Source: 13-2-20CM-68-14 sp035640035 (GTDB lineage: Bacteria > Actinomycetota > Thermoleophilia > Gaiellales > Gaiellaceae). From it: a stretch of 15,599 nucleotides of DNA. Numbering within the stretch: the stretch's first letter is position 1; each line of letters begins with the position of its first letter. The DNA lies in assembly GCA_035640035.1 (NCBI GenBank), contig DASQWX010000096.1, positions 1-15,599 of the forward strand, given 5' to 3'. This document shows, in pieces, positions 7,639 to 13,233 of this stretch. The notes beneath the pieces were generated by a model that did no database searches, had not been told where the DNA came from, and worked only from the letters and a program-made list of their open reading frames with translations. Both the position numbers and the translations under genes were made by a program.

Positions 7639-7914
7639 TCAATTCCCGTGCTCGGCGTAAAGCTTCTCGACCACCGCTACGCGATCGTCTTGCTCGATGA
7701 TGACCCCACCGGACAACTCATGGCCGGGCTTCATCAGGTATTGCTCCGCGTGAGCCCGCAGGGACTCGTATTCCTCGAGCGTCAATACGAGCCGCGCAAA
7801 ACAGTGCCTGTCGCTGCACTCGCAAAGAAACGGGACCGGATCGCGCCAGTGGAGCTGATCCGCCTTGTCGGCGATGCAGCCGTTCGCGTCGCGGAAGACA
7901 TCCTCGGGCTCCAT
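7639..7914 (-). CDS. Uncharacterised CxC-motif small protein, copy B (paralogue of the 7233-7574 product)
   Basis: From the ATG at 7912-7914 the product is 91 residues and begins MEPEDVFRDAN. It shares with copy A the order FLCECSDRHCFARLVLTLEEY, then QYLMKPGHE, then VAVVEKLYAEHG. The CEC pair, the third cysteine, the PGHE motif and the VV-K end are all retained. The remainder is divergent, so this is an old tandem duplication or two members of a family kept together. It is cytosolic by sequence. The start is uncertain: in-frame GTG 7953 and TTG 7995 give longer products. I prefer the ATG because the N-terminus then lines up with copy A and CATTCT lies 7 nt upstream as a weak -10. Confidence 0.65.
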   Translation of the reverse strand: MEPEDVFRDANGCIADKADQLHWRDPVPFLCECSDRHCFARLVLTLEEYESLRAHAEQYLMKPGHELSGGVIIEQDDRVAVVEKLYAEHGN

Positions 7915-8020
7915 GACCCCGAGAATGTCTGCCCGCCTACCGAGACGTGACACATTGGGATGCGGCCCTACGTTTGGCCTCGAAAACCAGCGCAAAGCGC
8001 ATGCGTGAAAGCGATTCGCG

Positions 8021-8233
8021 CTACTTCCCGCCGTAGACGAAATACAGCGTCATCGCGACGGCAAGCAGGAGCACCACGACGATCCCGACGAAGAGCGTCA
8101 CCCCAGTGATCGCGATCAGCGGCGTCCGCGCGCTCTTGCCTTCCTCCGCCTCATGAGCGAGCTCCTTCGCCGTCTCGACCGGATGCTCGATCTCGTGGAC
8201 GACGTCCTTGAGCTTCTCCACCGGATCGGTCAT
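8021..8233 (-). CDS. Small single-pass membrane protein of unknown function
   Basis: From the ATG at 8231-8233 the product is 70 residues. An acidic, helical N-terminus of about 39 residues (DPVEKLKDVVHEIEHPVETA) is followed by one hydrophobic helix (about 41-64) and a short tail ending FVYGGK. The likely topology is N-terminus in the cytoplasm with a short exposed tail. I do not recognise a named family. The start is supported by TATACC 6 nt upstream. A longer frame from 8314 is open but would overlap the divergent kinase-like gene and its promoter. It is divergently arranged with the gene starting at 8277, with only 43 bp between the two starts. Confidence 0.65.
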   Translation of the reverse strand: MTDPVEKLKDVVHEIEHPVETAKELAHEAEEGKSARTPLIAITGVTLFVGIVVVLLLAVAMTLYFVYGGK

Positions 8234-8239
8234 GTCCGT

Positions 8240-8245
8240 GGTATA
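8240..8245 (-). promoter_or_regulatory. Putative -10 element (TATACC) of the small membrane-protein gene
   Basis: On the minus strand TATACC is followed by ACGGAC (6 nt) and the ATG at 8233. It departs from TANNNT at the last base but has the same position as the other elements in this window. Confidence 0.4.
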
Positions 8246-8262
8246 CCCGCCTGCCCCGGCCC

Positions 8263-8268
8263 TACGCT
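8263..8268 (+). promoter_or_regulatory. Putative -10 element (TACGCT) of the kinase-like gene
   Basis: TACGCT fits TANNNT and lies 8 nt before the GTG at 8277. There is no ribosome binding site in between (TGGCTTCC). Confidence 0.4.
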
Positions 8269-8276
8269 TGGCTTCC

Positions 8277-8792
8277 GTGCGCGCCAACGTGAAGGGAATC
8301 AGCGGCTCGGGCAAGAGTACGTTCGCCCGCGAGCTCGCCGAACAGCTCGGCGTCCCCTACCTGGAGCTTGACGCGATCCACCACGGCCCCAACTGGACCG
8401 AGGCGAGCGCCGAGGAGCTGCAAGCACGAGTGCGGGAGTTCATGGCGGGCGCACCCGACGGCTGGGTGATCGACGGCAACTACGAGCGCAAGCTCGGCGA
8501 GCTCGTGCTCGACGAAGCGGACACGATCGTCTGGCTCGATCTCCCGCTTCGCGTCGCGCTGAGGCGCCTCTGGCGGCGGACGCGTCTCCGGATCCGCGAC
8601 CGCGTCGAGCTCTGGAGCGGCAACCGGGAGACTTGGCGTGGCGGATTCTTCGGCCGGGACTCCCTCTTCGCGTGGACGCTGCGCTCGTGGGTGCGCCATC
8701 GACGCGACTGGCCCCGCAGGTTCGCCGGAGACACACGCCTTGTCCGGCTCCGGTCGGCCGACGAGGCCCGCACCTGGCTCGAGCGGCAATAG
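8277..8792 (+). CDS. Adenylate-kinase-like P-loop NTPase (FlaR/topology-modulation type)
   Basis: The 171-residue cytosolic protein starts with a beta strand leading into the P-loop GISGSGKS (residues 7-14), then STFARELAEQLGVPYLELDAIHHGPNW, the typical opening of the small adenylate-kinase-related family often annotated FlaR or DNA topology modulation protein. DGWVIDGNY and ADTIVWLDLPLRVALRRLWRR follow, with an arginine-rich lid-like part and a short C-terminal ADEARTWL helix. It probably phosphorylates a nucleotide or small substrate, but the substrate is unknown and the topology name is historical. The GTG at 8277 puts the P-loop at the normal distance from the N-terminus. A longer frame from 8208 would run through the promoter of the divergent gene. 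Its TAG stop lies inside the putative -10 of the next gene. Confidence 0.82.
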   Translation: MRANVKGISGSGKSTFARELAEQLGVPYLELDAIHHGPNWTEASAEELQARVREFMAGAPDGWVIDGNYERKLGELVLDEADTIVWLDLPLRVALRRLWRRTRLRIRDRVELWSGNRETWRGGFFGRDSLFAWTLRSWVRHRRDWPRRFAGDTRLVRLRSADEARTWLERQ

Positions 8793-8795
8793 GGT
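8790..8795 (+). promoter_or_regulatory. Putative -10 element (TAGGGT) of the decayed GMC gene
   Basis: TAGGGT fits TANNNT and stands 6 nt (CCGCGC) before the GTG at 8802. Its first three bases are the stop codon of the preceding kinase-like gene. It may still fire although the coding region is broken. Confidence 0.4.
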
Positions 8796-8801
8796 CCGCG
8801 C

Positions 8802-9041
8802 GTGCAGCGGTTCGACGTCCTCGTGCTGGGCGGCGGCGCCGCCGGCTGCGTGCTCGCTGCCCGGCTGAGCGAGAACCCGGATCGCAACGTCGGCCTCGCC
8901 GAGGCCCGGGCGGGATTACGACCCGTATGACGAGGGCCGCTGGCCGGCGGACATCCTCGACGCGCGCCGGCTCGCGCTCGACTGGTGCCGGTACACCTGT
9001 CGACCCTCGCGATCGCCGAACGCGCCGCCGAGTGGCTCTAG
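8802..9041 (+). pseudogene. GMC-family FAD oxidoreductase remnant (frameshift and internal deletion)
   Basis: The first frame from GTG 8802 encodes FDVLVLGGGAAGCVLAARLS, the dinucleotide-binding start of GMC (glucose-methanol-choline) flavoproteins, and continues NPDRNVGLAEA. It then leaves frame and stops at 8928-8930. Dropping one C from the run at 8906-8908 restores GRDYDPYDEGRWPADILDAR up to about 8985, as expected in this family. The last stretch (8994-9041, the original frame) encodes HLSTLAIAERAAEWL and a stop, which matches the typical GMC C-terminus. About 80 codons thus hold both ends of a protein that normally has about 500 residues, so most of the middle is deleted. It cannot make an active enzyme. 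Confidence 0.8.
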
Positions 9042-9046
9042 CGCAG

Positions 9047-9052
9047 TAGGCT
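9047..9052 (+). promoter_or_regulatory. Putative -10 element (TAGGCT) of the HhH-GPD gene
   Basis: TAGGCT is followed by TGGGCC (6 nt) and the GTG at 9059. It is identical to the hexamer before lhr. It begins 5 nt after the stop of the GMC remnant. Confidence 0.5.
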
Positions 9053-9058
9053 TGGGCC

Positions 9059-9628
9059 GTGGCTACGACGACGAAGCCGGAGAAGCTCCACTTCACCGGG
9101 AACGACGAGGCGGACCGGCTTCTCGCCGACGATCCCTTTGCCCTCTTGATGGGCTTCGCGCTCGATCAGCAAGTCCCGGTACAGACGGCGTTCACCGGGC
9201 CGCTGAAGCTGAAGCAGCGGCTCGGCACGCTCGACCCCGGAACGATCGCCGGAACCGACCCGGCGAAGCTCGAGGCGGCATTTCGCGAGAAGCCCGCGAT
9301 CCACCGGTTCCCCGGGAACATGGCGCGGCGGGTCCAGGACCTCGCCGCGCTCGTCGCCGGCGAGTACGGCGGCAACGGCGCGCGCATCTGGAGTGACGCT
9401 GCCGACTCCGACGATCTTCGTCGCCGAATCTCCGACCTGCCGGGCTTCGGCGAGATGAAGATCAAGGCGTTCTCGGCGGTGCTCGCGAAGAGGTTCGGCG
9501 TCGAGACCGCGCGCGGGCTGGCGCCGAGCCACCCGACCCTCGGCGACGTCGATTCGCCGGAGGCGCTCGAGCGCTACCAGACGATGAAGCGCGAGCACAA
9601 GGCCCGGCTCAAGGCCCAGCGGCAGTAG
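9059..9628 (+). CDS. HhH-GPD family putative base-excision repair protein
   Basis: The 189-residue protein is close to an actinobacterial group of short HhH-GPD proteins (TIGR03252-like). Family marks are LLADDPFALLMGFALDQQV near 21-39, KPAIHRFPGNMARRVQ near 78-93, and the helix-hairpin-helix LPGFGEMKIKAF at 127-138. The HhH-GPD fold binds damaged DNA in the cytoplasm. I do not see the usual lysine/aspartate catalytic pair of EndoIII after the hairpin, nor an iron-sulfur cluster, so activity is uncertain. The GTG start is fixed by the TAGGCT motif 6 nt upstream. The C-terminus is basic (KREHKARLKAQR). It has no obvious partner gene, although several other repair genes lie in the same window. 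Confidence 0.82.
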   Translation: MATTTKPEKLHFTGNDEADRLLADDPFALLMGFALDQQVPVQTAFTGPLKLKQRLGTLDPGTIAGTDPAKLEAAFREKPAIHRFPGNMARRVQDLAALVAGEYGGNGARIWSDAADSDDLRRRISDLPGFGEMKIKAFSAVLAKRFGVETARGLAPSHPTLGDVDSPEALERYQTMKREHKARLKAQRQ

Positions 9629-9644
9629 CGCCGATACAGGGAGG

Positions 9645-10559
9645 ATGCGCGCCGCTCGCATCGTCGCCGCAGCGCTCGTCGTGGCAGGTTTGTCGGGGTC
9701 GGCGGCAGCGCTCCGCCTGCCGACTGCGCCGCGCTGTCCGATCTTCCCCCGCTCAAACCCCTGGAACCAGCGGATCGACAAGCTGCCGGTGGCGGCGAAC
9801 TCGGCCACTCTGGTTCGCTCGATCGGGCTCGACACCGGCCTCCACGCCGATTTCGGCTCGGGCACCTGGGACGGCGGGCCGATCGGGATCCCGTTCGACG
9901 TCGTGAGCCGGAAGACGCCGAGGACGAAGGTGTCGTTCGAGTACGCAGACGAGAGCGATCGTGTCGGCTATCCGATCCCGAAGCACGTTCACATCGAGTA
10001 CGGCAGCGACCACCACGCGCTGCTTGTCGACCGGGACGCGTGCCGGCTGTACGAGCTCGGCGGCTTGACACGTTCGGGCGGCCGCTGGCACGCCTGGGCC
10101 GGCGCGACCTGGAGCCTGCGCTCGAACCGCGTGCGGCCGGCCACCTGGACCTCCGCGGATGCGGCAGGCCTGCCGATCTTTCCCGGCCTCGCGCGCTGGG
10201 ACGAGGTGAAACGGGGCGTCATCAATCACGCGCTCCGCTTCACGGCGGCGCGGACGCGCCGGGCGTTCATCTACCCCGCGCGGCACTATGCGAGCTCGTC
10301 GAACGATCCGTCGTTGCCGCCGATGGGACTCCGGGTGCGGCTGAAGGCGAGCTTCGACGTCCGGCCGTTCCCGAGGCAGGCGCGGATCGTTCTGGGCGCG
10401 CTGAAGCGCTACGGCATGCTGCTCGCGGACAACGGCTCCAACTGGTACATCAGCGGCGCACCGAGCCGCGGCTGGTCGAACGACCAGCTGCACACCCTCG
10501 GCCGCGTGAAGGGCTCGGAGTTCGAGGTCGTGGACGCGAGCTCGCTGCGTCCGCGGTAA
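9645..10559 (+). CDS. Secreted protein of unknown function
   Basis: The 304-residue product starts with a Sec-type signal (MRAARIVAAALVVAGLSGSAAA, probable cleavage near 22). Mature-domain landmarks are CPIFPRSNPWNQRIDKLPVA, GLDTGLHADFGSGTWDGGPI, DRDACRLYEL, TWTSADAAGLPIFPGLARWDE, HALRFTAARTRRAFIYPARH and SNDPSLPPMGLRVRLKA. I remember similar sequences from many bacteria annotated only as hypothetical, and I know no assigned function. Conserved Asp, His and Trp residues suggest an enzyme-like or ligand-binding fold. Two cysteines (in RCPIF and RDACRLY) could pair outside the cell. The ATG at 9645 follows AGGGAGG with almost no spacing, which is unusual for a Shine-Dalgarno. It is 16 nt downstream of the HhH-GPD stop, so co-transcription is possible. 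A strong hairpin follows its stop. Confidence 0.8.
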   Translation: MRAARIVAAALVVAGLSGSAAALRLPTAPRCPIFPRSNPWNQRIDKLPVAANSATLVRSIGLDTGLHADFGSGTWDGGPIGIPFDVVSRKTPRTKVSFEYADESDRVGYPIPKHVHIEYGSDHHALLVDRDACRLYELGGLTRSGGRWHAWAGATWSLRSNRVRPATWTSADAAGLPIFPGLARWDEVKRGVINHALRFTAARTRRAFIYPARHYASSSNDPSLPPMGLRVRLKASFDVRPFPRQARIVLGALKRYGMLLADNGSNWYISGAPSRGWSNDQLHTLGRVKGSEFEVVDASSLRPR

Positions 10560-10579
10560 TCGCGTGGCCCGGGGCGGGT

Positions 10580-10614
10580 GGCAGTTCGTTCGGGTCTGGC
10601 ACCAACGAACTGCC
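10580..10614. terminator. Strong hairpin after the secreted-protein gene
   Basis: GGCAGTTCGTT (10580-10590) and AACGAACTGCC (10604-10614) form a perfect 11-bp inverted repeat around a 13-nt loop, 20 nt after the stop at 10559. No U-run follows on the plus strand. It is probably a terminator or 3'-end stabiliser for the plus-strand gene. Being symmetrical, it could also act on the convergent minus-strand transcript. Confidence 0.6.
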
Positions 10615-10643
10615 GGCAACGGTCATGGCAACTGCAACGAAAG

Positions 10644-10670
10644 CGTGGCTTTTCGGAAACAGAAGCCACG
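10644..10670. terminator. Second hairpin in the convergent intergenic region
   Basis: CGTGGCTT (10644-10651) pairs perfectly with AAGCCACG (10663-10670) across an 11-nt loop. Two further base pairs are possible inside the loop. It lies between the converging genes ending at 10559 and 10817, 147 bp past the minus-strand stop. The stretch 10671-10816 shows no gene, strong hairpin or RNA signature to me. Confidence 0.5.
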
Positions 10671-10816
10671 TGGCTGCGCATGCTCTGCGAACATCTCTCC
10701 GCCACGCGACCGACGCCTCGTCCGGAATGGACGACTCGCTCGTGCGCTCGCCCCCGGTCCGGAACGGCCGCCAAGCTAGCGCGGATCCGGGCGATCGACG
10801 TCCCAGTTCCGCGATC

Positions 10817-12247
10817 CTACGCCCGACCGAGATCCTCTAGCGCGACGCGCGCCGCCGAATGCCAGCACATCCCGTGGACGCCGCCGCCGGGAGGCGTCGC
10901 CGCCGAGCACAGGTAGACCCCCTCGAGCGGCGTGCGGTACGGCACCAGCTTCCGCACCGGCCGAAAGAGGAGCTGGCCGAGGTCCATGGCACCGGCGTTC
11001 AAGTCACCCCCGACGAGATTACGGTTGTGCGCCTCCAGCTCCGCCGGCCCCATCGTGTGCCGCGCCAAGATCAGGTCGCGGAACCCCGGGGCGAAGCGCT
11101 CGACCTGCGCCTCGATCCGCGAGGTCATGTCGACCGCCGAGGCGTTCGGCACATGGCAGTAGGCCCACGCGGTGTGCTTGCCGGTCGGGGCCCGGCTGGG
11201 ATCGAAGAGGCTCGTCTGCGCCAGCAGCACGAACGGGCTCTCGGCGGGACGACCGCGCCAGGCGCCCCACTCGGACGCGGAGATCTCGTCGAGCGAGCCG
11301 CCGAGATGGACCGTGCCGGCCCGGCGACATTCCTCGGCGTGCCACGGAATCGCGCCGTTCAGGGCCCAATCGACCTTGAACGCGCCGGGCCCGTGCCGGT
11401 ACGACCGCAGCCGCCGTGCGTACCGCCCGGGCAAGCGTCCGTCGGCGAGCCGCAATAGCTCGCGGGGGACGACGTCGGCGAGCACGACATCGGCGTGCGG
11501 CAACGAATCGACGGCGCTCGCCGTCCGAACCTCACCGCCGAGCTCGCGCACTTTGGCGGCAAGCGCGTCCGCGAGCCGTTGCGACCCCCCGCGCGGAAAC
11601 GGCCAGCCGACGACGTGGCCGAGGACGAGCAGGGCGAGACCGAAGCCGGCGCTCGGGCGCCGCTCGAGGGGCAGCATCGAGTGGGCCGCGTGCCCGGCGA
11701 ACCATGCGCGCGTGCGACCCGCGGAGAACTCGCTCTCCGCAAGCGTGCGACACGCCGCAAGCGACGCCCGCACCGCTTTGGCAAACCTCCGCGCGCCAAG
11801 CCGGTCAAATAGCCGCATCACAGCGCGCGGCGAAACGGGATATGGACCGATGAGCACCCGTTCCACCTCCGGCCAGGCCTCGACCAGGGGGCCGACCAGT
11901 GCCCGGTACGCCGGCCCGTCCTGGCCCAGCGCCTCGGCCGTATTCGCCAAGCTCCGCTCCAGCAGAACTGCCCTTCCGTCGTCGAGCGGATGAGCCGCCG
12001 GGGCATCGGGATGAATCCAGTCGACGTCGAGCTCCAGGGTTCGAAAGAGCGACGATGCCTGCCCGAGCGGGTGGATCGACGAGCAGACGTCGTGCACGAA
12101 ACCCGGCAGCGTCAGCTCCTCTGAACGCAGGCCGCCCCCGAGTTGGGCCTCGGCCTCGTGGACCTCGACCTCGAGCCCGGCCCGCGCAAGAGTGATCGCC
12201 GCGGCCAGGCCGTTCGGACCGGAGCCGATGACGACCGCCCGCGGCAC
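10817..12247 (-). CDS. FAD-dependent amine oxidase/phytoene-desaturase-like oxidoreductase (CrtI/PYROXD2 type)
   Basis: The 476-residue product opens with a classical FAD-binding Rossmann motif, AVVIGSGPNGLAAAITLARAG, then the acidic end of the second strand and EAEAQLGGGLRSEE. The C-terminus carries the second FAD motif with GVYLCSAATPPGGGVHGMC. CrtI-like landmarks such as GFVHDVCSSIHPLG and GGSQRLADALAAKV lie between. The substrate is unknown. No carotenoid-pathway neighbours are present, so a carotenoid role is not supported. The GTG at 12247 was chosen because the Rossmann strand then starts at residue 4. Upstream in-frame TTGs at 12259 and 12304 would add residues, and the longer one would overlap the ribosome binding site of the divergent gene. 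TTGAAT, a weak -10 candidate, lies 6 nt before the GTG. Confidence 0.85.
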   Translation of the reverse strand: MPRAVVIGSGPNGLAAAITLARAGLEVEVHEAEAQLGGGLRSEELTLPGFVHDVCSSIHPLGQASSLFRTLELDVDWIHPDAPAAHPLDDGRAVLLERSLANTAEALGQDGPAYRALVGPLVEAWPEVERVLIGPYPVSPRAVMRLFDRLGARRFAKAVRASLAACRTLAESEFSAGRTRAWFAGHAAHSMLPLERRPSAGFGLALLVLGHVVGWPFPRGGSQRLADALAAKVRELGGEVRTASAVDSLPHADVVLADVVPRELLRLADGRLPGRYARRLRSYRHGPGAFKVDWALNGAIPWHAEECRRAGTVHLGGSLDEISASEWGAWRGRPAESPFVLLAQTSLFDPSRAPTGKHTAWAYCHVPNASAVDMTSRIEAQVERFAPGFRDLILARHTMGPAELEAHNRNLVGGDLNAGAMDLGQLLFRPVRKLVPYRTPLEGVYLCSAATPPGGGVHGMCWHSAARVALEDLGRA

Positions 12248-12302
12248 CGGCCCATTCAACCAGCGGGACCTTTCGCGGCTCGCCAGACGTATCAGAGCTG
12301 TC

Positions 12303-12309
12303 AAGGAGG
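12303..12309 (+). promoter_or_regulatory. Shine-Dalgarno site (AAGGAGG)
   Basis: A near-perfect anti-16S match sits 6 nt before the ATG at 12316. It is the only canonical, well-spaced ribosome binding site I find in the window, which contrasts with the leaderless-looking genes. A weak -10 (TATCAG, 12290-12295) lies just upstream. Confidence 0.8.
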
Positions 12310-12315
12310 CCCGAC

Positions 12316-13230
12316 ATGCGCACGAAGCTCATTACGCTCGCCGCCACCCTGCTCTGCGCCGGCGCGATCGTCCCGGCCGCACATGCCGACGGCGGCCCCT
12401 CCCCCGGAGTCAGTTTCGACGCCAGGGGCATCTCGAACCGCGCCGGCCCCCTCACCTACGTGAGCGAGGCGGCCGGAAACCTGTCCAATCTTCTCGTCCG
12501 AGACCGAAGCGAACGCATCGTCAAAACTCGGACGTTCGACGGTCTCTACGGCATACCCCTGGTCACCTACGGCGGCGCGAGGGGCGGTCTTTCCCGCGAC
12601 GGACGGACGCTCGTGGTCGCGAGGGCGTCTCTGGGCGGCGGCCTCGCGATCACGAGCCGGCTCCTCGTTGTCGACACGTCGACACTCCGGACACGCCAAA
12701 CCATCGACCTGGCGGGCGACTTCTCGTTCGACGCACTCTCGCCCGACGCCCGCACGCTCTACCTGATCCAGCACACCTCGGCCCGGGATTACGAGCGCTA
12801 CCGCGTCCGCGCGTACGACCTCGCCCACCGCCGACTCCTTCCCAACGCGATCGTCGACCGGAGCGAGCCGAACATGCGGGGCTTCCCGACATATCGCCTC
12901 GTCGGCCCCGGCGGCCGGTGGGTCTACACGTTCTACCTTCACCACGGAGGAGAGCCGTTCGTCCACGCCCTCGACACCGTCCATGCGCAGGCTCGCTGCC
13001 TCGACGTCGACTGGCACGGCAGCGACAAGGTGCTGTGGTCTGCCCGGCTGGAGCTGACGAACGGCAGGCTCGCCGTGGTGAGCAAAAACGGCAAGCACAT
13101 CGCCGAGCTCGAGCTGGAGCCGGCGAAGACGAGTGGGCTTGCCGCCGGCTGGATCGGGGCGATCGCTGCCGCCGTGCTCGCCGGCAGCACGCTCGTCGTT
13201 TGGGGCCGCCGCCGGCGGGCCCGCGCGTAA
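12316..13230 (+). CDS. Secreted, C-terminally membrane-anchored propeller-like protein
   Basis: The 304-residue product has a Sec signal (MRTKLITLAATLLCAGAIVPAAHA, probable cleavage near 24). The extracytoplasmic domain has repeated propeller-like strand patterns such as GLSRDGRTLVVAR, RLLVVDTSTLRTRQTIDL, FSFDALSPDARTLYLIQ and TNGRLAVVSKNGKHIAELEL. A C-terminal helix (about 275-297, GWIGAIAAAVLAGSTLVVW) ends in an arginine-rich tail, GRRRRARA. The layout resembles surface proteins anchored by a C-terminal helix. No LPXTG-type motif precedes it, so sorting by a class A sortase is not supported. Its function is unknown. The ATG has a strong Shine-Dalgarno site. The gene is divergent from the FAD oxidoreductase and ends 3 nt before the stop of the converging polymerase gene. 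Confidence 0.78.
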   Translation: MRTKLITLAATLLCAGAIVPAAHADGGPSPGVSFDARGISNRAGPLTYVSEAAGNLSNLLVRDRSERIVKTRTFDGLYGIPLVTYGGARGGLSRDGRTLVVARASLGGGLAITSRLLVVDTSTLRTRQTIDLAGDFSFDALSPDARTLYLIQHTSARDYERYRVRAYDLAHRRLLPNAIVDRSEPNMRGFPTYRLVGPGGRWVYTFYLHHGGEPFVHALDTVHAQARCLDVDWHGSDKVLWSARLELTNGRLAVVSKNGKHIAELELEPAKTSGLAAGWIGAIAAAVLAGSTLVVWGRRRRARA

Positions 13231-13233
13231 CCC

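Noticed and set aside
9753..10619. 288-codon minus-strand frame opposite the secreted protein
   Set aside because: It is antisense to a gene with a signal peptide and patterned conserved motifs, and shows no domain of its own.
12299..12304. TTGACA on the minus strand as a -35 for the FAD oxidoreductase gene
   Set aside because: No acceptable -10 follows at 16-18 bp, and the hexamer overlaps the Shine-Dalgarno site of the divergent gene.
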